Shown: piece by piece, positions 24,305-36,565 of the stretch
How the letters are laid out: every line of letters begins with the position of its first letter
Numbering within the stretch: position 1 is the stretch's first letter
Source: Mortierella sp. BCC40632
Taxonomy: Eukaryota; Mortierellomycota; Mortierellomycetes; Mortierellales; Mortierellaceae
Direction: 5' to 3'
NCBI GenBank assembly: GCA_011634665.1
Contig: WAEK01000009.1
Span: forward strand, 1,603,501-1,667,500
DNA length: 64,000 nucleotides
Notes under the pieces: generated by a model
Databases searched by the model: none
Told to the model about the DNA's origin: nothing
Seen by the model: the letters and a program-made list of their open reading frames with translations, nothing else
Program-made: the position numbers and the translations under genes

Positions 24305-25948
24305 ATGACCGACACCGCGCTCCAGATGCCCGAAATCCTCCTCAACATCGCAGGTTTTCTCCCGCCAGCCGACCAAGCCCTTTGTGCTCGAGTCTGTCGC
24401 CGATGGTTTACTCCCTTTGCAAGCGAGCTCTGGAGGTCTATCCAGCCGGACCAGTTTACACATGAATCCATGTCGAAAGCGCTTCCTCGCTACTCATCCT
24501 ACATCCGCCAGCTTCGTTGTGGACTCTACGACTCTCTCCAGCGCTTGAGCTCAGACTGCACCCAACTTACAATGTTTGTCGCGCCACAGATCGACTGGGA
24601 GAACTTTGAAGTGATATCAGCAATTCTGAGACGAAACGTGAAATTAGAAGTACTCGATATCCAAATCCACCATCGAAGAAAATGGCCTCTCGACCTTGAC
24701 AAGCGACTGGATTTATTGCTCCTCATTGTCAAGCTCGCGCCTAGTCTGAGGCATCTCACGACTCGAGGGTTCCGAATGCCCAAAGGATCCCGAGAATACA
24801 TGCTGGAGCAACTATTACATCTAGAAGTCCTTGTGCTAGATAACTGGCAGGTGTTAATCCCCTCGGAAGAACTAGAGTCAGAAGATGTCATTTCAGCTTT
24901 CCCAAAACCTGTAGGTGGAAGGAAGCTTCCTGAACTCACACTACCCAGTCAACCAGCAGGATCGGGTGCTTCACAGGATCAACAAGAGATTGTTCTCTGC
25001 CCCTCTCTCAAGACTGTAGAGATACATTACCCAGATCAAGATATGGGGCTTACCATTGCAGCTTATGCCCCAAATCTCGAGCGATTGGCTTTTCATGGTG
25101 GGTGGATCTCGAACTCTCTGGGAAGAACCTCAGGAAACACCAACCACCACTATTGCGACTACTTGAGAATGTTCTGTCCGAGGCTAAATCAACTCGAGCT
25201 GTCAGAAGTGAGCCTACACCCACAGGGTTTAATGCGTTTGGTCTGCACAGCGTTCACGAACATGAAGAGCTTTCAATACGAGGTCTGGTCCATGAAAGTG
25301 AATCGCTTTTTACAGTTCCTTTTGTGGGGCTCACGATACTACCAGCAGCAGCCATCCCAACAACAGTTCTTTGTCGATTTGGTTCCTCCATCAGAAGCAA
25401 ATGCCTCAAGCAACTTATCTAGATCCTGTCCTTATATTGAGAGGAGTGTAGAGTGGTTAGATACGCTGGAAGATATTCGCGTAAGTGAGAATTCAAAGGT
25501 GGGATTACATGCACGATATAATGTATCTGCAGAGATCGTAACTATCATGGCCAGCTTCCCCAGACTCAAGACCTTGTCAGTTGGGAGCGGCTTTGTATAT
25601 GCTCAACATCTTCTCGCCTGGTGTGACAAGGACAATGTCCGCCAATTGCGTGGAGAATGGCAAGAAACGCTCGAGTGGGTCTGCAAGGATTTGAGGATGC
25701 TTAAAGTCACCCTACGATGCCTCGAGGACTCAAAGTGGCTACCGCATGAGCACAAGAACATTCTTCTGAAGCTAAACCGACGGAGGCGCTCTACTCTATC
25801 TAGTATGGATGTAAAAGAGGCTGATGACCACTATGAGGGTCAAACGGAACACCTATGGCTTGAAAGGAAATACCCTGTGTTTTGGCGCGTACTCCAACTT
25901 TTGTGGGACCTCCCCCTTCTGGACCTGAGCACTATCACTTTTGAGTAG
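24305..25948 (+). CDS. F-box / leucine-rich-repeat-like protein 3
   Basis: An intronless 547-residue frame. The F-box is almost at the N-terminus (residues about 7-50: MPEILLNIAGFLPPADQALC, then ARVCRRWFTPFASELWRSI). It is followed by leucine-rich units such as LEVLDIQI, APSLRHLTTRGF, CPRLNQLELSEVSLHPQGLM and FPRLKTLSVGSGF. This is the most canonical of the three F-box genes in the window. A role as target-recognition subunit of an SCF ubiquitin ligase is inferred from family knowledge; the target is unknown. The C-terminal third (ETLEWVCKDLRMLKVTLR) resembles the equivalent part of the gene at 9635 (YEWICKDLRRLWIRI), which suggests shared ancestry. Confidence 0.85.
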   Translation: MTDTALQMPEILLNIAGFLPPADQALCARVCRRWFTPFASELWRSIQPDQFTHESMSKALPRYSSYIRQLRCGLYDSLQRLSSDCTQLTMFVAPQIDWENFEVISAILRRNVKLEVLDIQIHHRRKWPLDLDKRLDLLLLIVKLAPSLRHLTTRGFRMPKGSREYMLEQLLHLEVLVLDNWQVLIPSEELESEDVISAFPKPVGGRKLPELTLPSQPAGSGASQDQQEIVLCPSLKTVEIHYPDQDMGLTIAAYAPNLERLAFHGGWISNSLGRTSGNTNHHYCDYLRMFCPRLNQLELSEVSLHPQGLMRLVCTAFTNMKSFQYEVWSMKVNRFLQFLLWGSRYYQQQPSQQQFFVDLVPPSEANASSNLSRSCPYIERSVEWLDTLEDIRVSENSKVGLHARYNVSAEIVTIMASFPRLKTLSVGSGFVYAQHLLAWCDKDNVRQLRGEWQETLEWVCKDLRMLKVTLRCLEDSKWLPHEHKNILLKLNRRRRSTLSSMDVKEADDHYEGQTEHLWLERKYPVFWRVLQLLWDLPLLDLSTITFE

Positions 25949-26181
25949 AAACAATAAGGGCACCTACAGAGTCGAAAAGTTGGCATCGGGGATGAGCGAT
26001 GGGACAGTTGGGTTTCATAATAGTCTCTATCGTTCGAGAGTAGGAGGAGCAGAGAGGATTAAAAATGGGGGAAGTTTTGAACAAACCTCTAGTGGTAGCA
26101 ACCAATAGACCATTCTCTCTCATATTTCCCGTCAGCTGAATGGCTAACAAAAGCTTGCTCCAAGTCCTGTTGCTACAAAGT

Positions 26182-26560
26182 TCAGATATCATGCCCCTGC
26201 CCAAAGAGCAAAGGATTACATGTTCCCCTCTTTGTTCCAGAAACCTTAACTGCAATTAGGTCAACCTTCAGAGGTTCCATGGATTCTACTGAACGGGTCT
26301 GTTTTCTTTCCTTCTCCACGTCTTCTGAATGCATGAGCCCCTTAGTGCTAACGAAATACAGAAGACTGTTATCTGGTAAGGCAAGGGATGCGATAAGTCT
26401 GTCTTTCGCATCTTTGGGTAAAGCTGGGTCTCCTTGCTCAATCTTATAAAGCCACCATCGCCAGTATTCTAGAGGAATGAAATGGACTCGGGCGACTTTT
26501 GTTTCAACAAGGGGTGGAAGGAAGGGGTGGGGGGGGAGGAACAGAAAAGAGCAGATCCTT
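26182..26560 (-). pseudogene. Unassigned coding-like exon
   Basis: On the minus strand a frame is open from about 26580 to the stop at 26184-26182. It reads like real protein: VARVHFIPLEYWRWWLYKIE, then ALPKDAKDRLIASLALPD and TKGLMHSEDVEKE. It has no ATG before its middle, and an in-frame TAG lies just upstream, so it is either an internal/terminal exon whose partner I could not find or a gene relic. I do not recognise the family. Confidence 0.4.
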
Positions 26561-26727
26561 GGTTGAGAACGAGGATCCCCTTTCTAATCAGTCTAGTTTC
26601 ATTGAGTGAGATACGAAATACGCGCGGCGTAAAGCTCACTGGCTAGCGGGATATATTATAATGAAGTTCAGTGTCCTCGACGAATCGTTTTTGCTCTCAT
26701 CGTTAGCAGCAGAGCTTTGACCAAGAA

Positions 26728-26764
<37 letters not shown>

Positions 26765-27110
26765 GTACCTACCAAAGTACGAAAGCAGGAAAATATAGCA
26801 TGTGGGCCCTGTAGCCAACTTGGACTAAATTGTCTTTGTTAGCGGGACACACAGGATACAGGCACCAAATGGTATCATGTTTAGAAATCCTGAATAGGTG
26901 CTTTCTTTGTGTGGGCAATGAATGAGGTTTTATTGAGAGCATTGCGAAAATAGTACAAGATGAGTTGGGGTTGCTGCTAACGGTAAAGTGCAAGGGGTGC
27001 CCTCTCCAATAAAGAAAAGAGCAGGTAACATTGCCTTCTTTCCAAAGCAAGAAAGCACTATAGTGACAAGGTTGGAGAGTAGAAATCTCGAAGATGGTGG
27101 GCTGGCCCAC

Positions 27111-28550
27111 TTACACCTGCTGATAGTGAGGAGCAGCATTAGGACGATGTGTCTTGGGGATGAAGGAGCCGCGATGCTTGTAGTACTGGAAGCATGCGCC
27201 AATCACCATCATCGCCAAAGTGCCTGCAAGCATGCCGTAGACCTTGCCAGAGACCGTGTATCCACCGCCACCAAAGGCTGTCTTCTTTCCTGACAAAAAT
27301 GCAGTGAAGGCATCTGAGAATCCAGTGTGGATAAAGTTGTCAAGACCGACAAAGAACGAGCCCGAGCCTACAATTGCCGTTCCAAGAATAACAACATGAC
27401 GCTCGACAAAGAAAGTCAGGACAATGCCGATGATCACACAGGCAACGATAAAGATGGTGCGGCCGACGCCAGATGAGATGACGCCCGAGTTGGCCCAAGA
27501 GAGCACAAAGATGGCAAAGTAGAATCCTGCGATAGCACCGATAGCGGCGAAGCCGAGACGCCAGAGACATAAGAACAATGCGCCGCCGAGAATGCCTGCT
27601 GCACCAGAAACGCCCAAATAGATCCACTGTGCATTTGATCCATATCCATTCTCAGGTTCTGCATTCTTTAGTGCAATCCATCCCAGTGTGCCTAGGAGGG
27701 ACGTTTGGATAAAAAAAAAAAAAAAAAAAAAAATAAGGTCGAATTAGCACGCGAGTCTGTGGGGAAACGGGAAGCTCCCGTGGGGTTGGGGGGCGTTGTT
27801 TACGGTCACTGAAGGAGGTGAACTCCCGAAACAAAAAAAAAACTTTGTGCGTTTTTTTTTGTGGTTGCATATCGTGAAAAGAAAAGAAAGAAGCCCAAAA
27901 ATACAAAACAAAACAAAACAGATGGATTCGCGCTTACTGAAGACATAGAAGCCAGCAAGGAAGAGCGTGATCCTGAAAAACTTGTGTCCAAAGAATGCAA
28001 AGAGAAAGCCGGCGACCATCAAAATAATGGCGACAATAGTTCCACTGATGGTGATCTTGTAAAGGTCTAGAGGAGTTGATGGAAACATAAAGAGTGTGTG
28101 TCAATATGTGGAGTATCCGACTTGGCAAGAATCTGATCTTGCCTTCGATCCAATCTAATCCTTCTAGAAAGAAGGCGTTTGCACGTTTGGTTTGAACTCG
28201 GGTCTAGGTCGTTAGAAAGTTAGGGGAGAGAGGAAGGGGAGGGTGGAGGATCTGTTGACTGTAGTCTCGAGCTTTGGAAAAGGGGCGTGTGGAATGGAGG
28301 AAGAAGGTTGGGCTGTGGGCCTTGAATCCAAAAGAGGAGACATTCTGCCATCTGTTTTGCCAATGATGCGAGCGCCCAATGGGAAATTGAGTGGGTTCTG
28401 GATGAAACAAAGAGAGTTGTAAAGAAAGACAAAGGAAGACATACCACCTGGTGGGGCGATAGTCACATCCTCGGGACCAGCGAGGACAGAGGAGAGGAGA
28501 CAGAGGAGGAAGGCAACGATGGCCACTGTCCGAGACTGCAGCGAAGCCAT
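27111..28550 (-). CDS. DUF4203 / TMEM198-like multi-pass membrane protein, three exons
   Basis: Exons 28550-28445, 28066-27938 and 27691-27111 join in frame (816 nt, 271 residues). Donors are GTATGT and GTAAGC; acceptors end CTCTAG and TCCTAG. Residues 1-24 form a signal peptide ending SSVLAG. At least seven hydrophobic helices follow, including TIVAIILMVAGFLFAFFG, GILGGALFLCLWRLGFAAIG and IFIVACVIIGIVLTFF, then a short polar tail. This matches the DUF4203 family of TMEM198/TM7SF3-like proteins, which lie in the secretory pathway or plasma membrane and have no settled biochemical role in fungi. The ATG at 28550 is chosen because the longer upstream frame lacks a signal-peptide-like start and is low in complexity. 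Intron 2 holds a poly(A) run (27710-27733). Confidence 0.88.
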
Positions 28551-28769
28551 GAGGACTGAGAACGATTCTTGGTGTTGGGGGTTAGACAGAAAAAGTGGAG
28601 TAGAGAGGAGAGAGGAGAGAGGAGAGAGGAGAGATGGAGAGATGAAAAGTGGAATGAAACTATCGAATGTCGAATGGGAATGCAAGATGGATGAAAAGAG
28701 AAGAGAAGAGACATCCTCCGGGCAATGATCCTCTCAGCTCTTCTATCTATTTTTACGGTGACCACAGTC

Positions 28770-28770
28770 C

Positions 28771-28804
<34 letters not shown>

Positions 28805-29328
28805 CCCGCCCGCCCACTCGACAACGACGACGCCCAGGCACATGTCCCCCTCCTTCTGGAGATTGGCCCCCGGGCTGTGCGCCATTTATCAACTGGTAGA
28901 GATGCGTCTCTTTGGAATATCACTCTCCTTGTCCCCTGTCCCTGTACCTGTCCCAGCTCTTGCCCCTGTCCCTGCCCCTGCCCCTGCCCCTGCCCATACC
29001 TCTGCCTCTGCCTCCGCCCTTGCCTCTGGCCCTTGGTCTTAAGCCCTTGGCCTCTGCCCCCTTAGTCTCTGGCCCCTATCCCAAGCCTCGCCTCTCGTGT
29101 TCCTGCTGCTGTACGAGTTTGTCATGTCTTTTGGAGTGGAGTCATTGCCCAATTACCAGAGGCAATGCTCTCATCCTCAGCCATCCAACTGTGCACTGAC
29201 AAGTCGGTTGTGTCCGTTGGGCGGCTTTGATCATGACCTACCTTAAAGACAGTCTGTCCTGCACATCCTCGATCCTCGATCCTCGATCCTCGATCCTCGA
29301 TCCTCGATCCTTTTTTTTTTTTTTTTTG
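28770..29328. repeat. Three simple-repeat blocks
   Basis: A (CT)n tract at about 28770-28794 is followed by a degenerate hexamer array based on CCCTGC/CCTGTC (about 28925-29045). Then comes a 7-base tandem repeat (ATCCTCG, about six copies, 29265-29310) that runs directly into poly(T) (29311-29328). No gene is evident between 28560 and 29785. Confidence 0.9.
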
Positions 29329-29785
29329 GCCTCAATTCGCATTGTCATCTCGGGGGTGGATGGACAAAAAGGCACAGTGAGCGTGTCCTCCTTGCTCAGT
29401 CGAATTGACTAAAGCAGGAATGAATGGGCACTGGAGGTCTTTTCCTTACTCAGTCAATGTACCTTAGAGAGAAGGGGAAGGAGACACTCCGCAGCTACTC
29501 CGTGCTCATTGCTGTCGAGTCCATCTGCAGCATGAGGTCGATTCTGATCTTGTTAAAATGGAAAGAGGCGGTTCCTGGCGGGAAAAAAACAAAAAAAATC
29601 TCGGCCACAACAGCCGTCTCCTACCTGCGGGACAGTATGCTCGCCGACAGTGAAAAAAAAAAAAAGGGCGTCCCAGCAGCACCTCCCGATGGTTTTCATA
29701 AATACCGCCTCGCATCTCTTGCCGTTGGGACGCCTGCACACCTTGCTTTCCCACACAACCCAACACTGACCTAGTTCCCATTGGA

Positions 29786-32700
29786 ATGAGAAGGCGAAAA
29801 CAGAAGAGAGACTCGGACGAGGACGAGGACGACAACAAGAGTGGAGACTCCAGGCATCATGAAGCTACCACGGCCTGGAGGACGTTGATGAGATTAGAGG
29901 GGGCCAAACAACATGGTACGATTCTGCACCTTGTTTGTTTGTAAACTTATTCCTGTTTGACCCTCTCTCACTTTGGCTCGGTCTTCCAGTCCACAGACGT
30001 TACTTTAATCAAGATAGACCTGACAGCTCGCAAAAACGACCACTTCATCCAGTCCAATTTGGGCCAGAAGATCGCCGATTCAACGTACGGCTTTGTAACT
30101 TTTTTTTTTTTACTTTTTAAGGACTCAAGGAAAATATCTGATTGATCATTGCTTCTTGGATTTATTCTTTGGTGGCTCTAGGTCCGAGCGCGATTTCTAA
30201 AGGGAGATCTGGATGAAGGCTTTTACAACATTATCTGGGCTGTCTCACTGAACAAGCTAGGCAATCATCTACGACTCAAGGAGCTTGCCTTTGAGATTGA
30301 GGCTCCCTTTCTGACAGTAATTGAGAAATCTACTCCAGTTCTAGATCATGATGCGATTAACCTGTTTGATTAAGCCTTACTAACCATTGTTCCTTTACTG
30401 GTTGACTTGGTTCATTCAAAACAGTACAAACTTTGGGCAAAAGTAACAGAGGAGCAACTCTCGCAGATAGGTAGGGATAAAATGGTCCCATCAATTCCCT
30501 CTCTGCTATTCGCACGGGTCGTGCCCTGTAGACTAATGCGGCTGTGCGTTCTCTTTTCGTGAATAGACCGTTCCGGTTTAGTCAGACTTCGGTTACAGCA
30601 GAGGTTAAATCTTCGATATCCTAGTCCAGTTTACCTTCGCATGAATGGACGCCTCGATCATTCTTCGAAAGAGACAGAGTATCTGGATGCCAAAGAGACC
30701 GGTCCTGATAGTGAAGACAACTACTTTGAAGTTCACTATGTAGAACTAGAGCACCTTGGCTCAGTAGGGCCTCTACATGCTAAAGGTAAAACTATACATA
30801 TTCATTAGCTCAACGATGAATGTACGTATGAATCTCGAGTTCTTTCACTCGAAACTAACCGATTGCTTTACTATTGGAATACATCACAGAGTTTATCGTT
30901 GAGGCGCCAGGAACAAAACTCAAGTCGCTAGACATTCGTTCTTGCCAATCAACTGTGGAGTCAGCAGGATATGATTCGACAGCTCAAATCTTTGGGGTTG
31001 ATATTTCTACAGAAGCCCCGTTCGTAGTTGTGCTCTCAGCCACAGCAACTCATGCTTATCTTGGCCTTTGGGACTATGCTTCATCCAAGGAGAGTGCCGA
31101 TTTCCTTCGTTCTGCAACATTCGAGTCCAGAGAGGAGGCCTTCCGACCTTTCATCAACTATTCACCTCTAGCATCACTCAAAGTGCCTCTGGAAGAAGGG
31201 CATTTTGGAAATATGAGGCTCCTCCGTGTTGCAATTTCATCCGACGGCACAAACATTGTAGTGTATCAACAACCACTTGAGGACGACAAGTTACACCAGA
31301 AGACTGGCGGTGGTCATGGTTTCAGCGAAGGCAAAGAGAGCGACGGAGCGATTGAGAAAAACAAACGGGCGCATTTCGATTTCCACTTCAGACTCTACAG
31401 ACGTCAATCAGTCTTCTCTGAAGCTCAAGATATTCTCCATGACCTCGCTAGCCTTTCAGACCAGACAGCACTGATCGATACCCCAAATATCCACCCTGGC
31501 CTCGAAGACTTTATTGGCTTTGCAAAGTTCCTGAGTAGGAACAGGTGTGTAGATGATGACCGCGACGTCGCCAGGACAAGTCCCGAATGTTACTCAAGCG
31601 ACTTTTTCATTGCCTGCACGGAATCTTTGATAAGCGTTTACGACACTTCAAATCCAGATGAATGGAATCGGCTGTATGCGATTTCCATTGGCTCTCTTGC
31701 GTCGATGAATTATCGCGTGCGCCAGCTTTGGTTCCTCTGTAGGAGCATTGAAGGCCCATATTTTGTGTGGTGGGAGGATGCTCAAAATGCCTCTATCTGG
31801 GACCTAGAGACAGGAACCAACATCAAGTACATTTCCGTCAACAATCCCTTCAGTCGTGGCATTCAGTCTCGAAATGATATCGAGCGACTCTCTGTGTCCA
31901 AGGGCGGTTTTATTCTTGCACTGAGTGGTTCAGATTGGATAAAGACTTATTTCATGGACTCTGGTATCGAAATTAGCCGATGCATCCTTGACGAAAGTGT
32001 TGCAAGGACAGGAAGCAGGCGCATCCTGGATATTGAGTTCCTAGATGACGACAAAAGTTTGCTCGTGATGATGACTCGATCGACCGGAGAACAAGAGTCT
32101 GTTATTCTCGACGCATTAAACCTTTCGTTTCATCACTCGCGCCAATTTCCGACCTCGACTTATTCTCTCCAAAAGACAGCAAAGTTCATTGGAGGCAAGG
32201 CCGAGACCTTAAGTGAAGCAAGCACAAAAGTGGAGCCTGAGACGGACCACATTATTATAGGAGTAAACGGTAATGAACTGGAAATGTACGCCATCCCTCG
32301 GCCACAAAAGAGCGATCATGACTATCCGCTGGTAGGCTGTTCCGACAGCTGCGTGTTGAAACAAGGGTCCTTAGACCTCAACGACCACTTCTACCAAGCG
32401 AAGGATTCCGATACGGCTTTCAGACTCTTGATTGATTTTGAGGAGCAAGTTGTAGAAAGTCGGCGTCAAAGATATGTTCGTGTTATCCTAGTGCAGGTTG
32501 ACAAATACGGTTCCGTAGAGCAATTGTTGAGTATCCTTCCAGAGCCTTGGCGACCATTCGATATTGACGAAGAAGATCCAGAGCAGTATGTCCAGGCTTC
32601 TTTTCTTCCGTCGTGGCCACAGTTTATTGTTGTTGGATCCATGGGCTTTCAAGTCTGGAGTTTACCAAATCCTTCGGCTCCGACTTCCAACCCTGACAGC

Positions 32701-34524
32701 TACTGCACTCTGAACCTAGCCTGGGTCTTTCCTATTGCTGACAGTACACCCCAGCACCTGAACAATACGTACTCGGAGCAATACTTGGAAACGAGTGTTT
32801 GCCTGCATGGAGAGATTGTCACCGCCGTCTGGTACGACCCTGAAATTAGAGTGAACCAATCCACACATATCCGGATCCCCAAATGTGTCTGGTTCTCTGG
32901 AGAAGAGACTCTGCATTGTATCAACAGTATCCCAATGCTAATTTCTTGTTATCTTGAGGCCAATGCAGGAGCACAGGATGCGATTGTCCGATATATTATT
33001 AAGCACATTAACCATGATCCACCAGTGGGTTCTACTCCAGACAGCGTCATGTCCAAGATCGCACGAACAGCGCGTTGGAAGGGTTGCCTTGAAGTTTCGC
33101 GTGCTGTTTTCAACTCTTCGAACGGCAAGTGGATCCCTCGCTGTACAAGCCGAGGTAGCAGCAACAACAGTCGACTGACCAGTACGGGTCAGCGACTACG
33201 TAGACCTCGCGCGTTTATCCCGCCTAACCCACTCGTGATTCTCTTCAAGAATGCGAGAAAGGAGGCAAGGAGTTTGGCCATGGCGGAGTTAATCATCGAC
33301 TATTGCATAAGAGAAGCAAAGAGAGAGCGGGACCCAGCCTATCTAATGATTGTTCTTGACTGCCTTCCTCACATGGTTTCGATTCATCCGGAGATGGCTC
33401 TTGATGTTATGCGCCGATCAGCTTTCATTCCTGTACCAGACCGCAATTTTATTATCAAGAATGCCATCGTTGCCCATTCTCCACGCCTTAACCGGTCATG
33501 GTTCACTCCCTGGAAACGCAGAGTGAGCCAGAGGCCAATTTATTTGGCTCCAACCTCTGTTTTTCAGTTAAGGTCTCAACTTTCCAAGGTTCCTAATAAC
33601 GACTGCTTTCAGGAAATCGAGGTCGCAGGGAAGCAGGAGACTGATCCTGTTAACGAGAGCTTCAAGCGACATATTTATGTTGCTCCGTTTGCGCTCCTAT
33701 GGCATAAACGGGGACCTGAAGATGGTCTGTTTTCCGGAAACGGTTTCGGGACAAGCAAGAGGGTACGACGGAGAATGAGAGAGATGAAAAAAGAACCATC
33801 TGTTATCCGAACGGTCGCCTGCCTAATCCTTGACAAGCTCAATCCGTGGAGCCCACAGACTATTCGTGCCAACTTTTCGGAATTGGAGTATTTTGATAAT
33901 CCCGTGGTGGAGGCTCTCCTGGAGTACAAATGGTAAAGCGCAGATGTTTACCTTTGGGAGGTTTCGCTACTAGATCCACAACCGAAATTAATCGACGGTC
34001 CCCATTTATTCCTCTATTAGGAATACCTTTGCATACATGCCATGGACAGCACGATTCATAGGGCAACTGATATACTATGCACTCGTGGTGACTGTTACAT
34101 TATTTCAGATATACCCCCAAGATATTCTGCTCATGAGTCTCCGAGCACCATTAATAGCTATTATTTGCATGGGAAGCCTCTTCCTCTATCTTGAGCTTCA
34201 ACAGTTTATTACAGATCATCGGAGATATGTCAGGTAACAGCTTTGTCGGAGTCCTTCTTTTACAGCGCCCTATTTTTTTTTTTTTTTTTTTTTTTTTTTG
34301 TAAGCTGACAAGCGAGTTTGTCCTTGGGATAGGTCTCCTTATAATTTAATTGACGTGGCTGTGTTCTTGTTGCCAATCATTGGGAGTATCCAACTGGTTA
34401 TCAACATGCCCCAGAATGAGGGCACAACTCTTCCTGGTGACTCGCGTGTCCTTAGCTTCTCTATTCTACTAATTTATACCCATCTGGTAAGTATTCTGTT
34501 TTGCGATTCACTTTTTGCGAGCCT

Positions 34525-34559
<35 letters not shown>

Positions 34560-34929
34560 GTTCTTTCCTACTTTACTCTTTCTTACGCGACAACTTTAAT
34601 CTCAATGAACGCGATCCTGTTTTCAACCAGCTATTCGAGATGCGAGTCTTACGAAGCGTGTGCAACATTGTCACAATTATTTTGAGCATTGTGGTCAAGA
34701 TCCGAGTCTACTTTGCTATTTTCGCGATGAGTATCTTGGCCTTTTCTCATGCGTTCTTACATGTCCTTCATGCAAAGACCCACGACTGCTATTCATCCGA
34801 CCAACCGGGTTCCGGAGTGTTGAGTGCAAGTAGTTGTCCAGAACGTGAGGACACAGATTTCCCGCTTCACTTTTTTGGAGCCATCATCTCGACCTATTTT
34901 TTTATGGTAAGGCTGCACAAAACTCTTTT

Positions 34930-34966
<37 letters not shown>

Positions 34967-36565
34967 GATATGCTCGATGATGAAGCCATTCTGATATTAC
35001 ATTGCTATTGCTGAATAACAGGCTGGACGGTATGAACCTGGAGACAAGAACCTTGATAGTGATGACTGGGCATTCAGCGTCATGCTGGCAATGTACTATT
35101 TTATCACAGTCATCTTATTGCTGAATGTGCTGATTGGTAAGTGAGCAGTCCCTGCTTCGACCATACTGAAAGATCATTTTTCTTCTACCATGCATTGACA
35201 CCTGCCTTATTTTTCTGAACCTTAGCCCTCATGAACGTGGCTTTCTCAACCGGTGACGACAACGGACCCTTGGTCTGGCTCGATAACCGATTAAGAGCTG
35301 TCGAGACTGCAGAGAACATATCATTTTCTGCTGTAGGGCTCCGAAAACGGATTGATTGGTTTCCAAAGTATATTTACTATACTGCCTCTCCGCGACAAGT
35401 TCAGGCCTTCGAGAACAAGTATCCAAGCGGAGGTCGTGATTCAGAGTCCTTCCAGTTTGACTCAAATCGTCACCCTCACTTTGATCTTGCACCTATTGTC
35501 ACCCCTACAAAATTACACTTTGACCAGCACTCAGTGATAGAACCCTCACCTCTTCAGAATTTAGTCAGATCATCCACTGGAACGGACAGCCAGAGCTCAG
35601 ATCGCTCACGTCGACGTCGACGCCGACGCCGCTCATCTAGTCGGATCTTTCACCGCCTTCTTGGACTAAGACCCGACAAAACGGGTTCTGACATCACGGA
35701 CAATTCACCCAGCAGCGATTCAAGTAGCAGTGAAAGTAGCTCAGACGATGATGATGCCCATGAACATAACATGATTGACGAGAACCCATTTGGATTGGTG
35801 GCCGGCCCAATGGATTCCGAGTTGGCTGGGTATCTTGATGATGACAGGAAGGACGTCCTCGGCTCCACTGCAGGCAGCACGCAGAAAGTGAGTAGTCAAG
35901 TAGCAACTGAGGATTTTCAAAGTGTTCTGCAGGACAATCGGATGGCGACCCCTGCCAACAGTTCTCAATCAATTGTCCAGACTGGAGAAGAGTATCTATT
36001 TGAGGAGCCTCTTCCAATTTCGAGTACTGCTGATGCAACCAACACCTCCTATTTTGCTGAAGCCCATTCGTTGACTGAAGAACTCGCCCGCGCGGACGGA
36101 CTTCGAGGTCGAGCAGGCGCCCGGCGACCGTCCTTTTCATCACTGCCAGCAGCACGGGTAGGAATCCCGACTGGCGTCCAAAGTCGGCGGGGATCTGTCC
36201 ATACCAGCAATTTCATCCGGCAACAGCATCACCATCGTCGTGGTCTCACGGGCGAAAGGGGGAAAGATTGGCAAGGAACAGAGGAAGACTCGTCCGGAGG
36301 TGTTGGAGGATGGACCAAACAGACAGACGAAATCGATGTTGGTGAGCAAGAAGCACGTGGTACGCGAAATCACACGGAACAGCATCGTCAAAGAAACTAC
36401 GAGGAACGACAGCGACAGATACAACAAGAGTTGCGAGCCATGCGTGGCCATACAACAGAGCTTGGCGAATATGTGCGGGGTCTGGAGACAAAGATGGATC
36501 AAATGCGATTGATGCTCGAGTTGTTGGTTCAGCAGCAGAATGAACAGCTCCGACTTACAGAGTAG
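29786..36565 (+). CDS. TRP-like cation channel with large N-terminal domain, eleven exons
   Basis: Exons 29786-29915, 29997-30094, 30182-30316, 30425-30470, 30567-30785, 30890-33932 (start uncertain by one base), 34021-34233, 34333-34486, 34631-34906, 35022-35136 and 35226-36565 keep one frame (5,769 nt, about 1,922 residues). Residues about 210-1220 form a large soluble region with beta-propeller-like phrases (LGLWDYASS, ASIWDLETGTN). Six helices lie between about 1228 and 1480. A pore-type segment (FFGAIISTYFFMAGRYEPGD) precedes the last, which ends LLLNVLIALMNVAF, close to the TRP-type S6 motif. The tail has an Arg8 run, an Asp/Ser-rich stretch and a C-terminal coiled coil (residues about 1845-1915). 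This fits the ion-transport superfamily, probably a TRP-like calcium-permeable channel. Three introns contain 29-32-base poly(T) runs. The first exon is the least certain. Confidence 0.88.

Noticed and set aside
28551..28685. N-terminal extension of the DUF4203 gene to the ATG at 28685
   Set aside because: The extension is low-complexity Ser/Leu from a GAGAGGA repeat; the ATG at 28550 begins a proper signal peptide.
28667..29199. Overlapping frames rich in Cys-Pro and Leu-Pro repeats
   Set aside because: All three frames are open because of the CCCTGC hexamer array; there is no domain or start context.
35229..36502. Antisense frames of 75-153 codons opposite the channel gene's last exon
   Set aside because: They are shadows of the coding strand, which has clear membrane, acidic and coiled-coil features in frame.
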